A stretch of DNA of 64,000 nt from Phycisphaeraceae bacterium (GTDB taxonomy: Bacteria > Planctomycetota > Phycisphaerae > Phycisphaerales > UBA1924). Position 1 is the stretch's first letter. Each line of letters opens with the position of its first letter. Below the pieces are notes generated by a model, which was not told where the DNA came from, ran no database searches, and saw only the letters and a list, made by a program, of their open reading frames with translations. Below are positions 32,823-41,341 of the stretch, in pieces. The stretch spans positions 2,790,001-2,854,000 of the forward strand of contig CP060234.1 in assembly GCA_023898685.1 (NCBI GenBank), written 5' to 3'. The position numbers were made by a program, and so were the translations under genes.

Positions 32823-34204
32823 CACGCGCACCCCCCGACGCCGATGAGCAGCCGCCGCCTGATCTCATTGCAAAGGCGGAGCAGTGTCGCATCATCGTGC
32901 AGCATCCAGGACCACGTCCGATCATCGGCAATGGTGCGATCAGCGAGCGCTGCGCCAATTCCAAGCACGTTCTGATCGAACGCGTCCAGCGCCGGCGCGT
33001 GCCCTCGCCGCACCTCGGCCAGCAGATCATGCAACCTCGCGAACAGCGCCGCTCGCTCGTTGCGCTGGGCCGAGCGGATCTGCCCGACCAGTGCCTCCTT
33101 CTCGCGTTGCGCCGCCTCGTCGCCCAACATCGCCGGCGTGTGCCTCGCGTGGTGGGCCCGCCACACGGCGCGAGCCAGATCCGCGCGCGTCACGTCGGGC
33201 ACGCCCAGGTTCAGCCGCACGGTGGCGCTCACCACCCCGGCCGGCGCGAGCGTCTCTTCGAGCCACGCCTTGAACCAGTGCTCGGTCACGCGGTCGTATG
33301 CGCCCCCGCCCGTGCCGTGCAGGAACAGGTCGCACCCCGCCAACCGCAGCAGCCCGGTGAGCAGCAGCGCCCGCGGCGTGACCGCGGCGAGGTCGATGTC
33401 GCCCAGTTCGTGCGAATACACGGGTTCACGCGGCGCACCTCGCCCGAGCCGCCACAGCGGCAACTCGATCCGCCCGTGCCGCGTGTCGCAGATCAGCTCG
33501 CGCATCCCCGCATCGGGGAACGCCAGCACGCCCGCGTTGTACGCCCGCACGCACCCGGCGGGATCGCGACGCATCTGCGCGGCCAGCTCGACAAAGAGGG
33601 CCGTGCGATTGAGGTCGGTCGCATAGACCGTCGGCGCTTCGGGCAATCCGAGGCGTCCGATGAGCAGGTCCTCGTGCGCCCGCCACGCCTGACGCGCCGC
33701 GTTGGGTTCGCTCGCGTGCACGCGGAGCCGCTCGGCGACGGGCTCGAACCCGTTCGGCGCCCTGTCTGTCAAGGAACCAGCCGCCCGCGCGCCCGCGGGC
33801 ACGGTCGAGACGTCGCCGGGCCACGCGAGCAGATCGTGCTCCTCGACCGCCCACGAGCCCGCCGTTGAGTGGTGTTCACCGGCGCGTACTGGCACTCGCA
33901 CTCGCCCGGGCTCGACCACGTCCTGATCCGGCACGCACCACGCCGGCGCGGCGCCCGTCCGCTCGGCGATCGCGCCGGCCGCGAGGTACTTCGCGAGGAT
34001 CCCCGGGTGCCAGAACGTGGGCTGGTGCCCGGTCATGACGATCGGTCGGTCGGTCGGCAGCCCAAGCTCGCGCCGGAACTGAGTCGCGCGAGCGTCCGCC
34101 GCACCGCGGTGCGTGGGCGTCCACGTCGCGAGCAACTCGTCGAGCACCACCTCGGGCCCGCCCGACTGGCACCCCGCATCGCAGCTGATCGGATCAGAAC
34201 CCAC
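32822..34204 (-). CDS. Unknown protein with N-terminal TGHQP motif (possibly BshC-like)
   Basis: 460-residue cytoplasmic protein. The N-terminal string VMTGHQPTFWHPGILAKYL resembles the TGQQPGLFGGPLYTIYK motif of BshC, the cysteine-adding enzyme of bacillithiol synthesis. LFLHGTGGGAY (about 290) resembles a second conserved BshC site. The similarity is by eye only and the rest does not align obviously. The BshB-like gene at 21878 makes a thiol pathway worth considering. I placed the start at the GTG at 34204, eight bases after the glycosyltransferase stop; a longer frame upstream overlaps that gene. The downstream lipoprotein start overlaps its stop. Confidence 0.6.
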   Translation of the reverse strand: MGSDPISCDAGCQSGGPEVVLDELLATWTPTHRGAADARATQFRRELGLPTDRPIVMTGHQPTFWHPGILAKYLAAGAIAERTGAAPAWCVPDQDVVEPGRVRVPVRAGEHHSTAGSWAVEEHDLLAWPGDVSTVPAGARAAGSLTDRAPNGFEPVAERLRVHASEPNAARQAWRAHEDLLIGRLGLPEAPTVYATDLNRTALFVELAAQMRRDPAGCVRAYNAGVLAFPDAGMRELICDTRHGRIELPLWRLGRGAPREPVYSHELGDIDLAAVTPRALLLTGLLRLAGCDLFLHGTGGGAYDRVTEHWFKAWLEETLAPAGVVSATVRLNLGVPDVTRADLARAVWRAHHARHTPAMLGDEAAQREKEALVGQIRSAQRNERAALFARLHDLLAEVRRGHAPALDAFDQNVLGIGAALADRTIADDRTWSWMLHDDATLLRLCNEIRRRLLIGVGGCA

Positions 34205-34212
34205 GCCGGAGC

Positions 34213-34980
34213 CTACGCCCGGCCGCAGCACCGCACGAGCAGGCCTCGGGCCGCCCGCTCGGGCAGCGTGTCCGCGCTCCGGCAGATCTCCTCGTGCATG
34301 GTTGTGCGGTAGTGCCGCAGGCGGTTTGTCGCGTCGTCGAGGTCGCCCCCGAAGGTCCGATTCGGGTCGTTGTAGATCAAACGAACGGGCAATTCGATGA
34401 TCCTCGCCCTGATCGCCCGGAGCTGTACCCAAAGCTGCATTGGGAAGGCATACCCGTCTTCGGTCAGATTCAGCCGCCGCAGAGTCTCGACGCGGTGCGC
34501 CTTGAAGCCGCAGAACCCGTCGGTGAGCCGGAGCCCCAGCCGTTCGTTCAGTTCATCCGTCACGAGCCGGTTGATCTCGCGACGCGAAGCGGGGGCCGTG
34601 CCGTCTGACTCGACTGAATGGTCGAGATAGCGCGACCCGCTGATGATGTCCGCGTCGTCCCGGGCGATGCGCTCGAAGAACTCGGGCAGGGCGTCCGGCT
34701 CGTGCTGCTCGTCGCAGTCCATCGTGACGACCCAGTCGAACCCGCGGTCGGCCGCCCTCGCGAACGCGTCCCGCAGGCTCCGCCCATATCCCAGGTTGCC
34801 CTCGTGCCGGATCACGTCGAGCCCGAGCCGCCGGCGGACGGTCTCGATTTCGAGTGGCGTGTCGTCCGTCGAGCCGTCGTCAACCAGCAGCACATGATCG
34901 GCGTACCGGCGGACGTGCTCGACCACCGACCGAAGGGTCTCCTGCTCGTTGTACACGGGGATGGCGACGAGTGTCCGCAC
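34213..34980 (-). CDS. Family 2 glycosyltransferase (dolichyl-phosphate-mannose-synthase-like)
   Basis: 255-residue GT-A fold glycosyltransferase. It begins TLVAIPVYNEQETL, with nucleotide-binding DDGSTDDT (about 35-42), and carries the metal-binding motif TMDCDEQHEPD (DxD-type) and GSRYL. The acceptor side has FCGFKAHRVETL. There is no C-terminal membrane helix, so it resembles the soluble catalytic part of polyprenyl-phosphate sugar synthases. The GTG start at 34980 is fixed by a perfect AGGAGG four bases upstream. It heads the tight three-gene run with the GHQP protein and the binding lipoprotein. Confidence 0.85.
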   Translation of the reverse strand: MRTLVAIPVYNEQETLRSVVEHVRRYADHVLLVDDGSTDDTPLEIETVRRRLGLDVIRHEGNLGYGRSLRDAFARAADRGFDWVVTMDCDEQHEPDALPEFFERIARDDADIISGSRYLDHSVESDGTAPASRREINRLVTDELNERLGLRLTDGFCGFKAHRVETLRRLNLTEDGYAFPMQLWVQLRAIRARIIELPVRLIYNDPNRTFGGDLDDATNRLRHYRTTMHEEICRSADTLPERAARGLLVRCCGRA

Positions 34981-35067
34981 GCAACCTCCTGTCCCGTCCC
35001 GATCTGGGAAGACCCCGCGGATGAACGCCCGCGCCTTCCACATTGTTCCCGCCGGGCCTTCCCGGGA

Positions 35068-35625
35068 TCAACCGTCGCCCGAGGGGGCCCCCCCGGGGCC
35101 CTTTTTCTGCTCTCGCTCGCTGTTGGCCAGGCTGGTGAACGCCGCGAAGCCGAACGGCTTCTCCTCGAGCTCGTCGCCCTGCTGGAGGGCGTAGGCCTCC
35201 TCGATCCGCTTGAGCAGGGCCTCGCTGAGCGTGTGCACCGCCACGATCTCGTGGACGGGGATCGTGTACACCTCCCCGTTGGGGGTACGGATCTGGAAGA
35301 TCGAGCATTGCACGTCGGCCGAGAGCATCCGGTCGGCCGCCCCCGCGGCTGTCGGCACGCTGCACGCAAAGACGGGGTAGACGTCAGCGATGGGGATCCG
35401 CTGGCCCAGCCTGGTGATCACCGCGGTCCGCCCGTCGAAGAGCTCGTTCTCAGGGCCGGGTGTGGTCGCGGCGCCCTTCGCGGTTGCGCTGAGCCGTCCG
35501 CTGAACATCGCCGCGGTCGCGGCCAGGGCCGACAAGATCTCGCGGACCACGTTCTGCCAGAACAGCTCGCGCCGCTGGGCGAGTTGGGCCAATTGGGACG
35601 AGGATGGGACTTGGGGATCAACCAT
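35068..35625 (-). CDS. Hypothetical protein
   Basis: 185-residue protein that I do not recognise. It has no signal peptide. A helical N-terminus (about 8-45, QLAQLAQRRELFWQNVVREIL) is followed by a segment with strand-like character (TRLGQRIPIADVYPVFACSVPT). The next part, IRTPNGEVYTIPVHEIVAVHTLS, looks like a small beta-domain. The C-terminus is charged and disordered-looking. The ATG at 35625 is 43 bases after the stop of the gene at 35669, and the glycosyltransferase starts 87 bases downstream, so it may belong to the same transcript. Confidence 0.6.
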   Translation of the reverse strand: MVDPQVPSSSQLAQLAQRRELFWQNVVREILSALAATAAMFSGRLSATAKGAATTPGPENELFDGRTAVITRLGQRIPIADVYPVFACSVPTAAGAADRMLSADVQCSIFQIRTPNGEVYTIPVHEIVAVHTLSEALLKRIEEAYALQQGDELEEKPFGFAAFTSLANSEREQKKGPGGAPSGDG

Positions 35626-35668
35626 CGGGCCATCGTAGAACGGCACCCGCCGGGCCGCCCCGGCGGCC

Positions 35669-36808
35669 TCACCGCCTCCGATAATCCGCGATGCGATCGT
35701 CGACGCGGGCCAGGTCTCGCTCGGCGTCATGCACCGCATCGCGCCACGCGGTGAGTGACGAGACCGCCGGTCCCCCGATCTCGGTCGGCGCGTCCTCGTC
35801 GGCGGGGGGCGTCATGCAGAGAATCTCCGGGTAGGTCGTCGTCAGCGCCTCCACCTCCGCGATCGCTCCCCGGCACTCTTCGACCAGCCCCGCCGCTTTG
35901 TCCGCCGCCGTGCGGTAATCCCGCGGCATCAGCGTCTCCGATCCACGCCGGTTTCCCCGGATATCCAGGGCCGCGTCGGCCAGCCTGATCGCGACGCGGA
36001 CCTCGCGGATCAGCGTCCCGCAACGAACGTGCGCACTGATCAGGCCGCTGTCGATCTCGATGGTCTCGACCGGTCGACCCCGCAGCGAGAGCGCATTGGC
36101 CAGCGTCCGCGTGGAACGGTTCAGACCGAGCCCATACAGGCGGGCGGCCGAACTGGCGTCAAAGTCGAACGTCCAACCCGCCTCGGTCCGTGTGACGACG
36201 GGCCGTGCATCACCCGAGCCCTCGTCCACGAGCCTCAGTTGGCCCTGGGCGTCCTCGATGGCCCAGAGGCCCGATCGCGGCGCCACCAGCGCCTCCAGCC
36301 ATGCCTGGGGGATCGATCGGGCCATCGCGATCTGCTCCACGGCGTGGCGCAGATCGAGCCCGATCACCGACCAGTCCTCGATCTCGGGATTCAACGCCGT
36401 GAGATCGTCGTCGATGGTGCGCACAACCCGCGTCCTGGGGGAGATCGATGCGCTCTCGGCGGCCAGAGCGATTGCGAGCTGGCCCGGCCCCACCTCCCGG
36501 TCGGCGTCGTCCTGGAGGTGGACCACGAGCGGTGATTTCGCGTCGCGGACGGCCCGGAGCACGTCGAACAGCAGATCGGGGCGGGCCCGGTTGCCGGTCA
36601 ATTCGATCAGGATCGTGCCCGCGCCCACCTCATCGAGTTTCTCGAGGCCCGAGAGGAAGGCCCGCTTCGTTTCGTCCGAATCGAGGTCGCCCCGGAAAAG
36701 GAGTCGGGCGTGTGAGCGTGGTTCAGGCTGTGCCGATTGCGCCAATGCGCACGGGCACACCATCACGGCACATGCCAAGCCGAGTCTGGCCCTCGTGACT
36801 CCCCGCAC
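35669..36808 (-). CDS. Secreted protein with degenerate NfeD/ClpP-like domain
   Basis: 379-residue exported protein with a GTG start (GGGGGA upstream) and a signal peptide ending CALAQ. Residues about 33-130 follow the pattern of the ClpP-fold protease domain of NfeD proteins: ILIELTG, then LLFDVLRAVRDAKSPLVVHL, then a LAIALAAES helix and ISPRTRV. The segment that normally reads SAGT with the catalytic serine reads VGPGQ here (106-110), so the protease should be inactive. The rest is alpha-helical and ends in a charged coiled coil. The fold call is my inference from pattern; the function is unknown. Confidence 0.6.
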   Translation of the reverse strand: MRGVTRARLGLACAVMVCPCALAQSAQPEPRSHARLLFRGDLDSDETKRAFLSGLEKLDEVGAGTILIELTGNRARPDLLFDVLRAVRDAKSPLVVHLQDDADREVGPGQLAIALAAESASISPRTRVVRTIDDDLTALNPEIEDWSVIGLDLRHAVEQIAMARSIPQAWLEALVAPRSGLWAIEDAQGQLRLVDEGSGDARPVVTRTEAGWTFDFDASSAARLYGLGLNRSTRTLANALSLRGRPVETIEIDSGLISAHVRCGTLIREVRVAIRLADAALDIRGNRRGSETLMPRDYRTAADKAAGLVEECRGAIAEVEALTTTYPEILCMTPPADEDAPTEIGGPAVSSLTAWRDAVHDAERDLARVDDRIADYRRR

Positions 36809-37004
36809 AACGCGTCCCCCGGGCCGATTGGCCCTATCGCTCCCGTTCCAGACGGCCCAAAGCGTACCAGATGAGCGGCCGCCTCATCCCACCCATCCAG
36901 CATCTCCAGCCGCGTGCGCCGAATTCCGCCCCACGGCGCGCGAAGTCGGTGTCGGCGGGGGCCGATACGCCATTGTCGATCGAATGACTACCGGGGGATC
37001 CGTG

Positions 37005-37301
37005 ATGAGCACGCCTGCCAAGTCCTTTGACAACCTCCGCTCGATCCTGGGCAAGCTCGATCGAAAGATCGATCACGCCCGCTCGAAGCGGCTCGGCCTG
37101 GATCAGGAGCCGGACCATGAGCTGGTCGACGAGAGCCCGACGATCGGGGCTTCGGAGACCGTCGACGCCGAGATCGTTGAGGACCAGGCCGCCTCGAACG
37201 GTGACGCCCGGCATCGGTCCCCGTTCGGACGGGCCAAGCCCCTGAACCGGAACGGGCTGGGCGGTCCCGGCAACTGGATCGGCGGGGCGGGCGTCGGCTG
37301 A
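37005..37301 (+). CDS. Small hydrophilic hypothetical protein
   Basis: 98-residue protein rich in charged residues. It starts MSTPAKSFDNLRSILGKLDRK with a helical, basic N-terminus, has an acidic middle and ends in a Gly/Asn-rich tail. I know no family. The ATG at 37005 has GGGGGA five bases upstream; another ATG seven codons earlier is possible. It is followed by a strong terminator, which supports a real transcript. Confidence 0.5.
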   Translation: MSTPAKSFDNLRSILGKLDRKIDHARSKRLGLDQEPDHELVDESPTIGASETVDAEIVEDQAASNGDARHRSPFGRAKPLNRNGLGGPGNWIGGAGVG

Positions 37302-37351
37302 TCGCCCCGCGGGCCCGTGGCGAGCCCGCCGGACATCACGCCAATCACCAG

Positions 37352-37385
37352 CAAGCCCGCCTTCGCGGGCTTGTATTCTCTTTTG
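37352..37385 (+). terminator. Intrinsic terminator before tRNA-Gln
   Basis: A perfect nine-pair stem (CAAGCCCGC/GCGGGCTTG) with a CTTC loop is followed by TATTCTCTTTT. It ends the transcript of the small gene at 37005. Confidence 0.8.
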
Positions 37386-37426
37386 TGGCGGGTAGCATTG
37401 CCAACGGGCCGATGGATGGGCCCCGA

Positions 37427-37498
37427 AGGGGATTGGTGTAATCGGTAGCACGACTGATTCTGGTTCAGTTAGTTGGGGTTCGAGTCCCTAATCCCCTG
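37427..37498 (+). tRNA. tRNA-Gln (anticodon CTG)
   Basis: The acceptor stem AGGGGAT/ATCCCCT has seven pairs. The anticodon stem ACTGA/TCAGT encloses TTCTGGT, which reads CTG. The T-arm has GGGGTTCGAGTCCC. The discriminator is G37498 and CCA is not encoded. Length is 72 nt. Confidence 0.93.
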
Positions 37499-37507
37499 TT
37501 GACGAAG

Positions 37508-37541
37508 CGCCCCGCGGCCAGCCGCGGGGCGTTCTCGTTCC
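37508..37541 (+). terminator. Hairpin after tRNA-Gln
   Basis: A perfect ten-pair stem (CGCCCCGCGG/CCGCGGGGCG) with a four-base loop is followed by TTCTCGTTC, a weak T-tract. It starts nine bases after the tRNA. Confidence 0.65.
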
Positions 37542-37584
37542 GGGCCCTGCCGGGGTTCGGGCCGGCGGCCGCCTACAACTGCCC

Positions 37585-38286
37585 GTGACCACCGACGCCG
37601 CGCTCGCAATCGAGAACGTTGGCTTCCGCTACCCGGGCCATGACGAATGGCTGCTGGACATCGCCGGTTTCGCGCTGGACCGGGGCGAGCAGATGCTTCT
37701 GGCGGGCCGGTCGGGGATGGGCAAGAGCACGCTGCTGCACCTGGTTCTGGGCCTGCTCGAGCCGGGACGGGGAGTGGTCCGCGTCGCGGGGACAGACATC
37801 CATGCGATCAAGGGGGCCCGGCGCGATCACTTCCGCGGCGCGCACATCGGGATGATCTTCCAGACATTCCACCTCCTCAATGGGTTCACGGCGATCGAGA
37901 ACGTCATGGCCGCGATGGCCTTCAGTGACATCCCGAAGGCCGAGCACCGGAATCGGGCGAGGGCATTGCTCGATCGGCTCGACATCGCCCGGCAGGACGC
38001 CATGCCCGACCGGCTGAGCGTGGGCCAGCAGCAGCGGGTGGCGGTGGCGCGGGCCCTGGCGTGCGACCCTGAGTTGGTGCTGGCCGACGAGCCGACGGCG
38101 AGCCTCGATCCCGAGAACGCGGGGGGCGCGATGGACCTGATCCAGGAGATCTGCCGCGAACGTGGGGCGGCGTTGCTGTGTGTCAGCCACGACCCGTCGC
38201 TCGTTGAGCGGTTCGGGCGGCACGAGTCGCTGGCCGAATTGAACCGGGCCCGGACCCCTCAGGCCGGCGACGCGGTGGGGGCCTGA
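37585..38286 (+). CDS. LolD/MacB-type ABC transporter ATPase
   Basis: 233-residue ATP-binding subunit. It has Walker A AGRSGMGKST (about 42-51), a Q-loop MIFQTFHLL, the signature LSVGQQQRVAVARAL, Walker B LVLADEPTASLDP and an H-loop VSHDPS. The alternative signature VGQQQ is typical of the LolD/MacB/FtsE branch, which powers lipoprotein release, macrolide efflux or similar mechanotransmission. It starts with GTG and has no obvious ribosome-binding site. The permease gene begins two bases after the stop, so the pair forms one transporter. Confidence 0.9.
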   Translation: MTTDAALAIENVGFRYPGHDEWLLDIAGFALDRGEQMLLAGRSGMGKSTLLHLVLGLLEPGRGVVRVAGTDIHAIKGARRDHFRGAHIGMIFQTFHLLNGFTAIENVMAAMAFSDIPKAEHRNRARALLDRLDIARQDAMPDRLSVGQQQRVAVARALACDPELVLADEPTASLDPENAGGAMDLIQEICRERGAALLCVSHDPSLVERFGRHESLAELNRARTPQAGDAVGA

Positions 38287-38287
38287 C

Positions 38288-39571
38288 ATGGCGATCACCG
38301 ACACGACCTTCATCACGCGCAGCCTCACGGCCCGCCTGTTCTCGACCGTGACGACGATCGCGATCGTGGCGCTGGGCGTGGGGCTCATGCTCGTGCTGCT
38401 GGGCATGCGCGACGCAGGCGAGGCGGCGTTCAGGCGGGGCAAGGGGAACATGCACATGCTCATCAGCGGGCCCCAGCAGGACCCGATGGTTTCGGTGCTC
38501 AACAGCGTCTTCTACGCGGGCACCCCACGCACCCCGCTCCCGTGGGCGACCTGCCAGAGCCTCGCGGCGAGGTACCCGCTGGAATGGGCGATCCCGACCC
38601 AACTGGGCGATTCCTACCGCGGCCTGCCGGTGATGGGCACGACGCCCGAGTTCTTCACCCGGTTCCAGCCCGCCGACGGTGTTGCCTGGACCTTCGCCGA
38701 GGGTCAGTGTTTTGCGGCCCCGTTCGAGCTTGTCGTGGGGGCCGAGGCCGCCCGGGTTGCGGGGCTGAAGATCGGGGACAAGATCAACCTCACCCACGGG
38801 ACGCCCAAGCGGGGTGAACCCGGCCACGTGCATGACGAGTTCGGCTACCACGTCGTGGGCATCCTGAGTCCTTCTGCGACGCTGCACGACCGGGCGATCT
38901 TCAGCGACCTGACGAGCGCCTGGATCCTGCACGCCGACGAACGGCGCGAGCGAGAACTGGGGCCCGATGCCGGTCTGACCACCGCCGACGAACTTATCGA
39001 CTCGGACCGCAAGATCACCGGCGTGTACGCCCGGGTGATGACACGAGAGGGCTCGGGGACACCGGCGGCCCTCCAGCAGGTGTTCGACCTGCTGCGGAGC
39101 GATCCCGAGATCACCGTCGCTGCGCCCGATCAGGAGATCGGCAAGCTCTTCAAGATCGTCTCGAACGTCGACCGGATCATCGTCGCGCTCGCGGCGACGG
39201 TGCTGGTGGTGGGGGCGATCACGATCATGCTGGTGCTCTACCAGGCGATGGAGCAGAGGCGGCGCCAGATCGCGGTGCTCCGCGTGCTGGGCTGCTCGAG
39301 GATGCGTGTGTTCGGGCTGGTCGTCACCGAGTCGGCGGTGATCGGAACGGCCGGCGCGGTGGCGGGGGTGCTGGTCAGCCTGGTTGGATCCCGGGTCGTC
39401 GCGGGGGAGCTCTACCGGCGGATGAACCTCGTCATCGACCCGGGGCTCGACCCGCGGATCGTGCTGGGCGTGGTGCTGGGCACGATCGTGCTGGCGTCGG
39501 TTGCGGGGCTTGTGCCGGCGATCTCGGCCTACCGCACGGGCGTGATCCGCAACCTCCGCCCGATCGCGTGA
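38288..39571 (+). CDS. FtsX/MacB-type ABC permease
   Basis: 427-residue permease of the MacB/LolC/FtsX type. One membrane helix is near the N-terminus (about 20-42). A large periplasmic domain (about 45-285) follows, with three C-terminal helices at about 297-322, 347-372 and 390-415 (VLRVLGCSRMRVFGLVVTES precedes the second). It lies directly after its ATPase gene. Partners that would define the substrate, such as an outer-membrane channel or a membrane fusion protein, are not nearby, so lipoprotein trafficking or export of a small molecule are both open. Confidence 0.88.
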   Translation: MAITDTTFITRSLTARLFSTVTTIAIVALGVGLMLVLLGMRDAGEAAFRRGKGNMHMLISGPQQDPMVSVLNSVFYAGTPRTPLPWATCQSLAARYPLEWAIPTQLGDSYRGLPVMGTTPEFFTRFQPADGVAWTFAEGQCFAAPFELVVGAEAARVAGLKIGDKINLTHGTPKRGEPGHVHDEFGYHVVGILSPSATLHDRAIFSDLTSAWILHADERRERELGPDAGLTTADELIDSDRKITGVYARVMTREGSGTPAALQQVFDLLRSDPEITVAAPDQEIGKLFKIVSNVDRIIVALAATVLVVGAITIMLVLYQAMEQRRRQIAVLRVLGCSRMRVFGLVVTESAVIGTAGAVAGVLVSLVGSRVVAGELYRRMNLVIDPGLDPRIVLGVVLGTIVLASVAGLVPAISAYRTGVIRNLRPIA

Positions 39572-39820
39572 CGCCGCCGGGCGCTGGCCTGTCGGCGTGA
39601 GAGCGGCGCGTCCTCACGCGATCGATCGTGTCGGCGGTGTGTCCTTCCAACTCCTATCAGAATCCGTGCAAAAGAGGCCTTTTGATTCGGCGTGGAACCT
39701 GTTACGATCCGCGGCGAATCGCTCGCATTGCCGGCCGGCGTTCGCCCGGCCTCAAGGGGATGTGGTCGCGTTATCGGCCGTCCTGCGCATATCACGACTT
39801 CTGTCGAGAGAGGGGTCTCC

Positions 39821-41017
39821 ATGTTCGTCCCGTTCCTCACCATCGCCGCCACCGGTCTCGCCGTCGCCGCCGTTCCGGCGGAGGTCACGCCCCAGGCGGT
39901 CCAGATCGTCAGCGACAGCGAGATCATCATCGACGGCACGACCTACCACTCGTGGGAAGAGGTTGGCGAGTCGGGCTATTACCAGACGCTCGAAGGGCGC
40001 TGCCACACGGAGCCATCGCTCGTGCAGGGAGACATCCGGGGGACGGCGGCGGACTGCTCGTACAACGCCACCAGCGTCGAGGCCCAGTATGAGCCCTCGA
40101 ACGGGCTGATCCGCGTCCAGGTCGTTGTGCATGTGATCCAGAACAGCAGCGGAACGGGCTATATCTCGCCGGCGATGGTGCAGTCGCAGATCGACATCCT
40201 CAACGAGGACTACCAGGCAATCCCGGGCACCAACGGCGCCCCCGGGAGCGACGGACAGATCGAGTTCTTCCTCGCCACCGAGGACCCCGCCGGCAACCCC
40301 ACCAGCGGCATCACCTATTCGACGAATAACACGTGGTTCAACGACGGCGGCGGCTACTACAACACACTCGCCTGGGACACCAATCGCTACCTCAACATCT
40401 ACACCAACTCGGCGTCGGGCGCGCTCGGCTACGTGCCCGACCTGCCGCAGGGGGGCATCGCCGGCTCCACCGCCGACCGAGTGGTCGTGCTCTATTCCGC
40501 GTTCGGGCGCAACTCGCCGCTGCATCCGTATCACCTCGGGCGTTCGGCGACGCACGAGATCGGCCACTACTTCGGGCTCTACCACACATTCCAGAACGGG
40601 TGTGCGAGCGCCTCGGGTTGCTCGTCCAACGGCGACCGCATCTGCGACACCAATCCGGAGCAGAGTCCCACCTTTGGGTGCCCGGGCAGCCTGAACTCGT
40701 GCGGCTTGCCGGCCCCGTTCCACAACTACCTGGACTATTCCGACGACATCTGCATGAACAACTTCACACACGATCAGATTAACCGCATGCGGTGCACGAT
40801 CGAGCACTACCGCCCCAACCTTCCCGTCACCGGGCCTTCCGGGTGCAATCCGGCCGACGTCGCCGAGCCCTATGGCGTGCTCGATCTGAATGACGTGCAG
40901 GCGTTCATCGCGGGCTTCATCGGGCAGAGCGCGATCTCCGACCTGAACGGGGACGGCGTGTACGACCTCGTCGACGTCCAGATGTTCATCACGGCGTTCA
41001 ACACGGGTTGTCCGTAA
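39821..41017 (+). CDS. Secreted M43 (pappalysin-type) metalloprotease with GC-type dockerin-like tail
   Basis: 398-residue exported zinc protease. The signal peptide (about 1-20) ends in VAAVPA. The catalytic motif HEIGHYFGLYH (245-255) gives zinc ligands His245, His249 and His255 with Glu246 as catalyst. A NYLDYSDDICMNNF Met-turn region follows, as in pappalysin-like M43 enzymes. The last 58 residues are two dockerin-like repeats, GCNPADVAEPYGVLDLNDV to AFNTGCP. The second repeat contains DLNGDGVYDLVDV, a good calcium loop. GAGAGGGG precedes the ATG. A weak promoter-like TTGATT and TACGAT pair lies about 120 bases upstream. Confidence 0.88.
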   Translation: MFVPFLTIAATGLAVAAVPAEVTPQAVQIVSDSEIIIDGTTYHSWEEVGESGYYQTLEGRCHTEPSLVQGDIRGTAADCSYNATSVEAQYEPSNGLIRVQVVVHVIQNSSGTGYISPAMVQSQIDILNEDYQAIPGTNGAPGSDGQIEFFLATEDPAGNPTSGITYSTNNTWFNDGGGYYNTLAWDTNRYLNIYTNSASGALGYVPDLPQGGIAGSTADRVVVLYSAFGRNSPLHPYHLGRSATHEIGHYFGLYHTFQNGCASASGCSSNGDRICDTNPEQSPTFGCPGSLNSCGLPAPFHNYLDYSDDICMNNFTHDQINRMRCTIEHYRPNLPVTGPSGCNPADVAEPYGVLDLNDVQAFIAGFIGQSAISDLNGDGVYDLVDVQMFITAFNTGCP

Positions 41018-41024
41018 CGAACAC

Positions 41025-41106
41025 GTGCCGCGTTCGCCGCGGGCGACCACGGCACGGGGCGTTCCCTGATTGCGTGAACGAGGCCCGGGCGCGAGCTCGG
41101 GCTTCT
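41025..41106 (+). terminator. Hairpin cluster after the M43 gene
   Basis: Two hairpins follow the stop codon. The first (41025-41055) pairs GTGCCG with CGGCAC and TCGCC with GGCGA and has no T-tract. The second (41083-41102) pairs GCCCG with CGGGC and is followed by TTCTT. The second is the better terminator candidate. The rest of the gap to asnA holds no gene that I can support. Confidence 0.5.
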
Positions 41107-41341
41107 TCGTGCGCCCCTGTTGGCGTCGTTTCAGCCCGGTTCGCCCTGAGTGAAGCTCGATTCCCTTGCAACACACAATTTGGGGATTTTTTGGAGGACA
41201 GCCCGTCCCGCCGTTCTGCGTCTACTAGCATTGGGCAACCACGAGCCGCGTCACCCCGGTGCGCGGCCGCCCCGGCTGGTCCGCACCCCCGGCGACCGCC
41301 CACCCGGGATGACCCGGTCATCTCGCGAAGGAGGCTGTCGC

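Noticed and set aside
41018..41341. Riboswitch or T-box before asnA
   Set aside because: I found hairpins but no recognisable conserved core. The hairpins lie next to the preceding gene and fit transcript ends better.
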